Below are positions 34,601 through 45,556 of a stretch of DNA of 64,000 nucleotides, piece after piece (position 1 is the stretch's first letter; each line of letters opens with the position of its first letter). This DNA comes from Hydractinia symbiolongicarpus. Lineage: Eukaryota > Cnidaria > Hydrozoa > Anthoathecata > Hydractiniidae. The notes under the pieces are model-generated. The model was given only the letters and a program-made list of their open reading frames with translations. It was not told where the DNA came from and searched no databases. Location: NCBI RefSeq assembly GCF_029227915.1, contig NC_079886.1:6448001-6512000 (forward strand), in the 5' to 3' direction. A program made the position numbers and the translations under genes.

Positions 34601-36552
34601 TTTAGTAAGCTTTCATTATCTCTTTCCCTTCAGCAATAATTACATTCAGTTCCAATTACATTATGAAAATTTGTCTCATAACTGCGTTTTTAAGGCCTAC
34701 AGACATGATTTTTCCCGGGGATCATGCAGTGATTGATATAAGACAGGTTAGTGATGGCCTTTGACAACCATATCCCCTTCAACCACCCTTTATCTCCCAA
34801 CCATATTGATCTCGTCTGAGTTTGTGTATTGAGAGCCCTAAAACTGAAGCCACTTTGGCAAGAAGATAATTTTTTCTATTTCTTCAAGTTAATAGTTGCG
34901 TGAGTTAAGTGAGAGTTTATTCCCGCAAAAAACGTGAAAAGAAGGTTTTGGGCGCACGCCTCTACACGCGCTTCAAATATTTTTAAAAAGAAACTAGGTG
35001 GTCGTGCTCGACGTCTATAGCACGACCTCTCTGTGTTATGAAGCCCTTGTTTTTTAAGTCATACGATATTGCGAGTCCTCCGCAAAAAGTAAGGGACGCC
35101 CAATGGAAACACATGTTATTATATCTCTATGGCATAAATAACTGGTTAGCTAGATAAACAAAATATTTTGTAACTGTGGAGCTTGAAAATTATTTCTTAA
35201 ACTTTGTTTCTCATAAAAATAATCAATATGCAAAGTTATATTACGTTTGTTTTTAGTGTGATTAACGCTAACCTCAAATATCTTATGTTTTATTAAAAGA
35301 TCTCCGCTGTTGACATGCTAACTCCTTATAAAAAGCAAGCATTTATTGTTTTTCCTTATATTTTTGTAGACATTTGAGCATTAAATTAGCATCGGCAAAT
35401 ATACTTTTTACTTCTAGCTTGCACATCAAAAGTAGCTGTTGACAAATTAAACCTTACAGTATTATTAAGCCAATATTAACTATCTATAATAGTAAATAAA
35501 AAAAGTCAAAGCAGATAATATACATTTTAAGTAAATTTCAGTTTAACAATTTGAAACACACGTTGTTTTTTATAAGAAACCTGGCAAAGGGCCTAGTTCT
35601 TAAAGTTTCTTATTTGTAGGCTGAAATTCCATGTTTTTAGCTATTAAAGTTTCTTATTTAGTTTCTTAATTTTTCTAGTAAAATAAGGGTTTCTTATATG
35701 AATAATAAGTTCTAAAAGTTTCATTAATTTTTGGACTAGTTGGTTTCAAAATAAAGTTATAGCATATTTCTCTCTGGGAACTTAGGTACAGTAACATAAT
35801 GAAACTACTTACTCCCTAGTGATGATTGTAACATCTTTTTCAATTAATTATAAGAATTAATTAGAAGAAACAAGTTTCTTATTAAAGATTTAGACATCAA
35901 ATGTAGTAGTAAAAATCTCTTAATTTTTGAAGATTCTACATGTTTCTTATAAAATAAAAAAACGTGTAGACCTTGAAACCAAGAAATATTGAGAATTCTT
36001 ATAGTGGAATTTTTTTTTGTGAAATATTTTGAAAAGAAAAGTTAAAATTCTTTCACATAAGTTAGGTTACGGCCAATAATATGCTAAATGTTCATGCTGT
36101 GAGACTAATTATTTCTTCAAAAAATGAGAATTATTCACAATGTCCATGGTTAAAGCCTTATTAAATTTATTCTGTTTTTTTTCTTTTCTAATACAGAAAA
36201 TGAGGGAACATGTGAAGAGGTGTGTTATTATTGTTACTAACCTGTAAAGCAAAAATCAAACAGCATGTAAAGTTGTCGAAAAATTCAATGTCCAATTGAA
36301 ATGAAGCTTTCAAACAAGTTTAATAAACCATGTTGTTCACCATTTCATTAGTTTTTCAATGAATAGCCGAAGACACACTGAGATTAGTTTCAGTTAGTTA
36401 AAACGAAAGAGTAGCTAAATGCCTGCGTCATAAATAAATAAGTCTATGTCGCTTTGGTACATTAATTACTTTCGGTTTTTTATCCTAACTTTCAGCTAGT
36501 TTAATTTAATTTTGAAAATATTACCACATATTTGTTCAGTCATTGTCATCTA
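31646..36552. other. Long intergenic stretch without genes
   Basis: No coding region is supported. Repeated pieces seen: GCTAGGCATTTTTAGCTTGT twice (33497 and 33621, same strand, 124 bases apart); TTTCAGTTAGTTAAAACGAA at about 33522 and 36390; and TAGCTAGCTAG-rich runs near 32640-32670. The rest is AT-rich sequence. Confidence 0.4.
33936..33965. repeat. Short 10-bp tandem repeat
   Basis: TACCAATTGT repeated three times with a slightly changed third unit (TACCAATTAT), followed by a further partial. Confidence 0.6.
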
Positions 36553-37262
36553 TCTCTTATAATAATACAGAGACTGTGTCTGTTTGCAACAGGCAAAGTG
36601 GATGTCTTCACTTTCCTTTGATGTTGCCGAAAAAGTTATGTCTAATATGTTAAATTTTTTAACGTTAGGGCGCGACGAAAATAACACTACTTTAACGCTA
36701 ATATCCTATATTAAATTAATGAAGCCATTACAGTGCACCTAAAATTTTGAGGCCAAATAACTTTGAATCGAGTTGGTGACGTCAATTTTTTTTCACCGCG
36801 TAGGTAACTAGGGACCACCTGGGACCAATTTGGATAATTTTCCAAAACCATGGGTCCCCAAGTCCGTTTCAGAATGAACGGGTTTATGACGTCATCAAAA
36901 AACCTTTAAACCAAAATATTTCCGTAACCGGTGGTCAAAAGTACATGACCCTATACATTTTCTTGGTCAGCGTTTCAAGAGCTATAACATGAAGGCAACG
37001 GGTATACAAATTTCGAAAGAATGCTGACGTCAGCAAAATTTTTAAACCCGTAAATCTCATTAACCATTCATCAAAAACACGTGATTACATACATTTTCTT
37101 GATCAGCGCTTTAAGGTCTACACAATAAAGGCAACGTAAAAACAAGGTTCTAATTTTTTGCAGATGGGTTGCTGGCGTCATCAAAATTCATATGACGCTT
37201 TATTTTTCAATTTTATCCTGCTTCAGTGGATTTTTTCACGGGCTTTATCGACTAGTCTATAT
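36553..37262 (+). repeat. ~720-bp repeat family, unit A
   Basis: Begins with a degraded form of the family start (CTTATAATAATAC, then AACAGGCAAAGTGGAT) and ends with the family's junction block GTGGATTTTTTCACGGGC followed by TTATCGACTAGTCTATATAA. The interior shares TTAATGAAGCCATTACAGTG, GAGGCCAAATAACTT and three TGACGTCA palindromes with the other units. No open frame. Unit B follows directly. Confidence 0.8.
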
Positions 37263-37984
37263 AATAACACGCCTGTTCCGTGTGTCTGTAACAAGCAAAG
37301 TTGATATGCTTATTTTTCTTTGAAGTCGCCGAAAAAAGTATGTCTCAAATGTTAAATTTTGTGACGTTACGGCGCGACAAATATGACACTACTTAAACGT
37401 CAATATCCTATATTAAATTAATAAACCCATTACAGTGCACCTAAAACTTTGAGGCCAAATAACTTGGAAACGAGGTGGTGACGTCAATGATTTTTCACCG
37501 CGTGGGTTACTAGGAACCACCTAAGACCAATTTGGGTAATTTTGCCAAGCCTGGGTCCCCGAATTCGTTTCGGAATGGACGGGTTAATGACGTCATCAAA
37601 TATCATTTAAACCTCCGTAACCGTTTGTCAAAAGTACATGATCCTATACATTTTCTTGATCAGCGTTTAAAGACCTATACGTTGAAAGCAACAGGTATAA
37701 AAATTTCTAAAAAATAATTTTGTGTGTTTTCGCGGGTCTTTGCTGACGTCAGCATAATTTTTAAACCCTTATCTCTCCTTTTGCGTTCCTCTAAAACATA
37801 TCATCCTACACATTATTTTGATCAGCGTTTCAACCTCTACACATTACAATAAAAGAATAAAATAAATTTCTCTAACTTTTTGGGGATCTTCACTGCTGAC
37901 GTCAGCAAAACAACTAAAACAACCTATTTTTCCATTGCCCATCTGCCTAAGTGGATTTCCCCACGGGCCTTATCGACTAGTCTA
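37263..37984 (+). repeat. ~720-bp repeat family, unit B
   Basis: Head-to-tail with unit A. It carries GTGTCTGTAACAAGCAAAGT at the start, four TGACGTCA palindromes, and ends with GTGGATTTCCCCACGGGCCT. Its last ~350 bases are about 98% identical to the end of unit C, while the first halves are much more diverged. Confidence 0.85.
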
Positions 37985-40535
37985 TATAATAATTCGCCAG
38001 TTCTATCTGTCGCTTTTGCAAAGTGAATAAAATTTCTTTGTTAAAGTCTATAAAACATCGCCTATAAATTTGTTCTGTAAATTAGCAAACTTTGACGTTA
38101 GAGCAATATTGACGTCAAAGGAAAGTATGTTAAGATTAGTGAAGCCATTGCATTACGGAGTTTCATACCGCGCAGCTCTGGGCACTAACGAAGCGCTTGT
38201 AGGGACAAATTTTTATATCCCCCGCAGAGCGTAAGGCATTTGCTAAGAAAAACATGCAGTACGAAGAGAATTATTCACTTTTTTCTTTGTATTTTTACTT
38301 TTTAAACTGGCGCAATATATTGATCTTACAATTATTTAAAGGAAGGATACTCAGTATTGACATAAGATTGTATATTATGAAAGTTCAAGACCTAAACTTG
38401 GTTATTATAATTGCTTCAAGTTGTGGGGTACACTCATCATGAAAAGTTGGCAGTCAAAAGAGAAAGAAACCTTATTTTGGTAGCTAGTTACATCACAAGT
38501 TTTAATATTGTCTTAAAAATATCACAGTGTTGATCAAAGAGGCATTGCTAGCATGTCATTCAAGATTTATATAGATAGTAGTACAGCCAAAATAATGTAG
38601 CTCATTAAACACAGTAAAGAAAACAATGGATTTTTTTCTAAAGTAATAGTTTCATGCTCATTAAACAGATACCTAGCTAGCTATAATATTAAAAAACAAT
38701 TCCAAAATTTCTTATTTTGTGTTTGCTAGAAACTTTATTTAACTAACCAAGGCGGAGTTCCCTACATTTTTTATAAACCAAATTAAAAATTGTCAAAAAG
38801 CTGGCTGTATCTGTCTCGTTGTAGTTTTTGTTAGCTAGGGGTCACACTGGGCCACTCATATTATATCGTAGCCTTATTCATACAGTAATCAGATATATAG
38901 GTTGGTAAGTGCCCAGATGCTAAAAATAGGATCACAAAAACTAATTTCTAATATCACTCAACTTAACAGTGCAGTTCAAACACCAACTTAGCCTTAAAAA
39001 TTGCTACGCTTGCATTGGAATAATTTTAATCTGTAAAGTACAAAGTTTCGAAAGCTGCGAAATATAAAATAAAATAACGTACTGTGGTTAAAATAAACAC
39101 ATTTAATGGAAAACAACTTTTTAAACAAATTTAGTGACTTTAACTTTTTTCGTCAAATATTTTTGGTTGCCACATTTTTCTTATGTCAATGTACCAAAAT
39201 TACTATAGCTATCACAAAATTGTAAAAGTGGACCTTGCCTAAATTTATTCTTGCATTTTACCAAAATTAAGAACACAGTAATATAGTGTAACATGCTATT
39301 ATATATATCCCTTCCTAGCTAGCTATACAATATTTATATACAATAATTTCTAACGGAAAGTCAAAGCCAGTCATTATATCATTGAAGTGTGTATTTTATT
39401 TTCAGTCGATTCCATCTATGCTCTTTTTTATATAACTAGTTAGCTATACTTTGCAAATAAATCCTTTATCAAATGCTTTTCCACGTTAATCCATGCCAAA
39501 CTTGCAGATCCATATATAGCTAGCTAGCTATAGCTTACTGTAAAAAAACTTCCTTTAAGTCTTTCTATAGCTAGCTGTAATTTTTATTTCTTCTTGCCAA
39601 AGTACACTGATAATGATAGAATAGTGTTTCGTTTTAACCATTACTTTATTCCCCACAACACAAAATGTATGGTATATGTAGTTTGCAACTTCAGAAAGCT
39701 AACCCCTAACACCAACATCAACAATATGTCTTCTCTTGCGTCTCTTTAAAAGTCAGTAAATTAAGTTTTCTCCGATTCCAACATCTTACCCATGTCAATA
39801 TACCACAAAGAGGGTTAGCAACACCATTTAAACGTGTTAATAAAAAAGCAAAACGTCAGTTAAAGTAAAAAATTATTTGAAGAACCATCAGGCAGGATTT
39901 TGCATTTCTGCCTCTTCTCGCAGCACTAACCAGAATAGTTGTGAAAAACTGACCATGAAAATTATTTGGGCTATCGAGACAAATGAAAACATGCCAAAAA
40001 TTTGTCCCTACAAAGCGCTTCGCTAGCGCCCAGACTTGCGCGGTATGAAACTCCGTAATTGCACTTTTAAATTTAAGGCTAAATAACTTGGAAACGGTTG
40101 GAAATAACTAACGTCATCTCCTGCGTTGGTAACCAGGGACTACCTGGGATCAATTTGGGTAAGTTTTCCAAACCCGAAAAGTACATGATCCTATACATTT
40201 TCTTGATCAGCGTTTAAAGACCTATACGTTGAAAGCAACAGGTATAAAAATTTCTAAAAAATAATTTTGTGTGTTTTCGCGGGTCTTTGCTGACGTCAGC
40301 ATAATTTTTAAACCCTTATCTCTCTTTTTGCGTTCCTCTAAAACATATCATCCTACACATTATTTTGATCAGCGTTTCAACCTCTACACATTACAATAAA
40401 AGAATAAAATAAATTTCTCTAACTTTTTTGGGATCTTCACTGCTGACGTCAGCAAAGCATCTGAAACAACCTATTTTTCCATTGCCCATCTGCCTAAGTG
40501 GATTTCTCCACGGGCCTTATCGACTAGTCTATATA
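37985..40535 (+). repeat. ~720-bp repeat family, unit C, split by an insertion
   Basis: The left part, 37985-38152, runs to GTGAAGCCATTGCA; the right part resumes at 40059 with TTGCACTTTTAAATTTAAGG, matching GCCATTACAGTGCACCTAAA of the other units. The 1.9 kb between is a TIR element listed separately. The unit also lacks the segment between the 'CCAAACC' and 'AAAAGTACATG' blocks. Confidence 0.85.
38153..40058. mobile_element. 1906-bp non-autonomous TIR element nested in unit C
   Basis: The terminal inverted repeats are about 62 bases with few mismatches (left start TTACGGAGTTTCATACCGCG, right its complement at 40058). A 5-bp duplication TTGCA flanks both sides (38148-38152 and 40059-40063), and the host repeat is continuous when the element is taken out. 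The interior is AT-rich with TAGCTAGC runs and has no transposase-sized frame. The superfamily is not assigned: 5-bp duplications are uncommon and the ends are not the CAC type of Transib. Confidence 0.85.
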
Positions 40536-40545
40536 TTAATACGCC

Positions 40546-43017
40546 TTGTGTGTGTGTGCGCACAGCGAGGCCATGGCACACAAATCACGGGTCACTTTCT
40601 TACGACGTGGCGTTACGCTAAAATTTTCCAAGTTAAAAAAACGCAAATCAGGGGGTTACTATTTGAATATTTAATTCTCTTTTCTTATTACTTTAAAAAA
40701 TAAAACCCTTTTTCTTTATTTTATTAAAGCTAATTTTTATTTTATTTTCAAATGTATTTATTTATTTTTGTTTCAAAACCCCCGTTGGTCGTTATAGCTA
40801 GAATAATTTAATTTCACCCCCGGTTTACCATGTGCGCGCGGTATCACACGGAAACAAAGTTTATCAACTGAAAAATGAAAACCGAAGCGAAGAAGGTTGT
40901 CTTTTTTTCAAAGTAATCCTGAAAAAAATTATTTCAAACAATGTTTACTCATCATGAGGTTAGTTAAAGGTTATTTGTTTCTTCTATATTTTCAATTTTT
41001 GTGTTCTGGGACCGAGGTTGCTTTCTTTTTTTAAAAAAAATAATGAATTCGAATGATAATTCGAAGCTAAAATGTAAAAAAAATGTTGTTGTAGAGCAAC
41101 TGTTGTTGTGAAGCGAGAATAAGAAAAGTCTATGTTGTTGTCAGAAATATTTGTTATAAAGAAGAATAACGTACGATGATATAACGTGAAAAAGAGAACT
41201 GATTGGAAATGTATCAGACAATTGTAGCTAGCTAAACATTTGCAATTTGTTTTATTTGGGATAAAGCCAAGTTTAGCAATCGAAGTAAAAAACTGATTGG
41301 ACTTTTATCCAGAGAACGCTAGCTACTACTGAGAAAGCGAAAGTAAAGCAGGTGTGTTGTTTAGATTATCTGGTAGAGAAATGAATTTAGGTGAATAACG
41401 TTTTTAAGCCGTTTACACGCTTCCAGATAAACTTTCCCTTAAATATGAAGTTAAATATGTTTTATCTTCAGCCTGAACATATTTTTTGTAGGAATATACT
41501 GAGGGCCAGTTAAAGATATCTTAAGAATATGTCCAACCTCGATTGTTTGTTCTAAATAAAAAAAATTTGCCAATAGCTATAGCAACTTATAGCAAGCTCT
41601 ATTTTATTGAGGCATTATATATTTTTAGGCCACGAGAATAGTATTTGTCAAGAAAGTTAAGAACTTTTTTTTTGTAAGAATATACTCTAGACAATGGGTC
41701 AGAATATCCTAAGAATATGTCTAAGCTTGATTGTTTGTTTTAGTATAAAAATTTGTATGATGCACAAATTTAATTAGAAGTTTTTTATTGCGTATATATT
41801 TCACAAACTGAATCTTTTTCTCTCCAAAGCAATGGGCAAGTACACCAAGGAAAGTTAAGAACATAAAGGCTGAAACGAAAAAAACACTATTCTTATAAAA
41901 TACAGCGTGTGTTTACATCTGTCACGTTACCGTTTGAAATATATTCGATTCTTAAATTTGAAAACACTGCATTGTTATCAGGCACGGCACGTTTACGCAT
42001 TGGGAGAGTTGCTGTATGCAATAGACTAAATAGCTAATATGGTATGATGCATTAGAAATTGGAAAATTTGCAATAATCTTTTTTGTGTGACTTAACGATT
42101 TTTTCTTATGTCTGGTATACTATTTTCCCTGGTACTTCTGGCATGACAAAGCAAGTATATAGTTTTAGCAGATTCAACTTTTTACATATTTATTTTATTT
42201 TATTCTTGATTTCCGCCAGCGAAGGCGGAATCTTTAAAATCGCCTGAGGAGATAGATGGAGAGATAAAGAGATAGGGAGATATATAGAGACAGTGCAGCT
42301 AAGCTGGACGCCCGAATCTTATCCAGGCTAAAGATTTTTTTCTGAGAGCGAGGCTAAAATGAGTTTTAAGCCAATAAGAATCCTAACAGTGCAACAGATT
42401 GCTTTTTTATCCAATCAACAATACTTTATTTTAAGGTTTATATGGTATCGAAAGTTAAAGCTCGTGCAGTGTAGCATAAGGAAGATCGTCTTATAATGCG
42501 CCATCTTTGATGTTACGTCATTTCTTTCTTTCTGTACAATTTTGCAAGCACGTAGACTAAAGCTATATTCAGCAGAACTAATTAATTATTCATGTATTTT
42601 ATTTTTTATTTATTGAGTTGTATTTTAACATTGCAGGTTAGTTACAATAATAATTGAGAATGCTCAATGATTTGTTTACCCCATAATTCTCCGTTTTCAA
42701 GATCAACTTCATTTTAAAATCTTTTAGGCTAATGGCGGAAATCTTCAAGCCCCTGCGCTTTTTGTTATTTTGTTGTTGGGACCGGCTTATATTTTTAAAC
42801 GTTCTGCATAATGCAAATTATGAGCAACCTTAATTCCAGGGCTTGTTTTCTCTTTTATTTTTATTTTTTTTTATTGCCGCACATGCTAATTTTTTTGGAC
42901 GTTTTGTTTCAGCGGCTATAGATATAGAATAATGCAAATTGTGACTTTTAAAAATTCAAATTACTGTGTTCTATGTCTTTATTTGGCACCAATCATATGG
43001 ACTCGATGAGAGATTCA
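40546..43017. other. Intergenic between repeat units C and D
   Basis: No gene recognised. Near 42210 is a small hairpin TTCCGCCAGCGAAGGCGGAA followed by GATAGATGGAGAGATAAAGA purine repeats, probably part of an unclassified dispersed repeat. Otherwise AT-rich. Confidence 0.4.
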
Positions 43018-43775
43018 GTGGATTCTTCCACGGGACTTCGGCTAGTCTATATAATAATACGCCAGTTCTGTGTGTCTGTAACAGGCAAAGTGGATATGTT
43101 CATTTTCCTTTGATCTTACCGAAATTTTCTTTGAAGTAACCGAAAAAAGCATGTCTAGTATGTTAAATTTTCTGAGATACGGCGCGACGAAAATGACACG
43201 TCAATATCCTATATTAAATTAATGAAGCCATTACAGTGCACCTAAAACTTTGAGGCCAAATAACTTGGAAACGAGGTGGTGACGTCAATGATTTTTCACC
43301 GCGTGGGTAAATAGGGACCACCTAGGACCAATTTGTGTAATTTTCCCAAATCTGGGTCCCCGAATCCGTTTTGGAGTGGACGGGTTGATGACGTCATCAC
43401 AAATCATCTAAACCACCATATCTCGTAACCGTTTGTCAAAAGTACATGATCCTATACATTTTCTTGATCAGCGTTTAAAAACCTATACCTTGAAGGCAAC
43501 AGGTATACAAATTTCTAAAAAATAATTTTGTGTGTTTTCGCGGGTCTTTGCTGACGTCAGCATAGTTTTTAAACCCTTATATATCATTAACCGTTCATCA
43601 AAATCACATGATCACATACATTCTCTTCATGAGCGTGTCGAGCTCTACACAATAGAAACAACGGGTAAACTGAATTTCGTCAATTTGTTTTTGCATCGGC
43701 AAAAGGTCTAAAATAACTAATTTTTATATTGTCCTCCTGCCTTAGTGGAATTCTCCACGGGCCTTATCGACTAGT
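43018..43775 (+). repeat. ~720-bp repeat family, unit D
   Basis: A separate, almost complete copy bounded by the junction block on both sides (GTGGATTCTTCCACGGGAC at 43018, GTGGAATTCTCCACGGGCC at 43745). It includes GCCAGTTCTGTGTGTCTGTA, TTAATGAAGCCATTACAGTG and three TGACGTCA palindromes. It is the best single copy for defining the element. Confidence 0.85.
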
Positions 43776-43830
43776 TGAATATTATAAATATTATCATGTC
43801 ATGAACAAGCGAGTTTAATCTAGGTTACGT

Positions 43831-44250
43831 TTACGGTAATGCTTCGAATAAATGCTCCCTTCTTTTAAACGCCACCCTCGAATAGATCCCCCTCCATTTC
43901 AGTCATTTTTTAAATAAACGTCCCCCTCTAAAAGACGCCCCTCCCTCATAAGGGGCGTTTATTCGAGGCGATAGTAAAAGTATACTTACTTTTTTCCTAA
44001 ATCTTAAATTTAAGGTTGGAAATTTAGTTTTTCGCTTTTAAAGTTCATTGTCTAAAACATGTGAATATCTTTTATTTTCTGTTGTGAAGATATATATTAT
44101 AGGGATCCTTAAAAACTGCAAAAGAGAGACGAAGTGTAAAAATTTAATAAACGCCCCCTTCTTTTAAACGCCCCCCCTCGAATATACGCCCCCAAAAATG
44201 TCAAAAGATTTAATAAACGCCCCGGGCGTTTATTCGAAGCATTACGGTAA
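43831..44250. mobile_element. 420-bp foldback/MITE with TTACGGTAATGC ends
   Basis: Perfect 22-bp inverted ends (43831-43852 and 44229-44250, starting TTACGGTAATGCTTCGAATA). The interior has several further copies of the AATAAACGCCCC / GGGGCGTTTATT motif in both orientations, so much of the element can fold. No coding frame. No clear target duplication seen. Confidence 0.75.
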
Positions 44251-45556
44251 TTTAATTAAACGAATAGATCAACTATTAATTTAAGTTATTTAAAATGTAA
44301 GTGTGACTTCGGTAGATTAGTTAAAAATCATACTCAAGTTTCCGTTTATCCCACCTGTCTTTTAAACGAAACTAACACCTTGTTTAACTAATCATGCAAT
44401 TCTAATCACGGAATTAATTAATTAATTTTGTTCAATTAGTTAATCTGTAGTGTGATCACGGGAGTTTTCAAATAAATAATATTTTATCTGATGAATTCAT
44501 GTAATGAATTAAAAATATTTATTACATGAAGTAATTAATTTTCTATTAAATTGAATGAAGAAACAGTTCGCTGAAGTCACCCATTAATCATTTTAAGACA
44601 GAAGTAGTGTAATAACCCCTGTAGAAAAATCCACTGCTGCTCATATAGAAAAAGAATATCTCATACTTTAAAAATAAAACAAACGAAGTCAATTGGAAAG
44701 TTCTTTGCATTTTTTTGTCCGAAAAGAAAAGAAAAAAAAAGGTTCATGAAAAGGTGAATAATCGCTATAACTTTAGTTGCGCATTCAAATCCACACATTC
44801 TTCTGTAATTGTTGAACATCGCAATGTTTTGTTTGTAAGGATTTTATCTATTATATTTTTGATTTCTGCACATATTGTTTCTGTTTTTGGACAAGCAAAA
44901 TTTCAAGATGAGCATATTCTCAGAAAAGGTACTGTTAGCTTTTTGTCTAACTTCATCTTTAAATACGTTCTTATAAAACAACGTGTATTACAAATATATT
45001 CGAACTCATGACCGCAGATAAAGCAGTATTTGTGGCAATGCTCATATTTTAATAATTCGTTTTGTTTCAATAGTGAAGATTTTATTCTGACGGCTATTAT
45101 TCAACTTTTCACTTCCCTTTAAAAAATAACAATTACATTGTTCCGCCTGTAAACTGCAATAACAAACATCAAAAAAATTGAATATATTTTAAGCATTAAG
45201 CTTTTGGTGCTCATCCAAACCAACTATTTATCCAGACCCATCATTATGTTAAGCAAATTCATCAGTAATGCACGCTTCAATTTCCCATTCACACACCTCA
45301 ACGTCCTTCCATTGAACGATGTGTTTTTGCCGCTTCTCCATATACTCTGGCTATTTGTCACAAACTTATATATAAATTCTGATTGAGGAAAGAAATAAAA
45401 CTTTTTTCAATATTTTAACAAATGCTATGGTATCAAAAGATTCAACTGTTCCACCTAGAAACACAAAAAGTAACCAGTAAAAAAGACTGTACGCCCAATA
45501 TTGAGGCTAACGATCTTTCATTGCTGGAGTGTACATTACACAGTAAATACAAAAAT
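44251..45556. other. Upstream of the PAN-like gene; possible orphan signal-peptide exon
   Basis: 44640-44710 shares TCATACT(T/G)TAAAAAT and AAGTCAATTGGAAA with 25820-25870. On the plus strand about 44838-44928 reads ILSIIFLISAHIVSVFGQAK followed by FQDEHILRK and a donor-like G/GTACTG. This looks like a secretory signal exon, but no Met sits directly before it. It may be a relic of a duplicated first exon. Confidence 0.35.

Noticed and set aside
42205-42235. Helitron 3' hairpin at TTCCGCCAGCGAAGGCGGAA
   Set aside because: No CTRR end follows the hairpin at the expected distance.
36553-43775. CRISPR-like array
   Set aside because: The repeated units are ~720 bp, the genome is animal, and there are no short spaced repeats.
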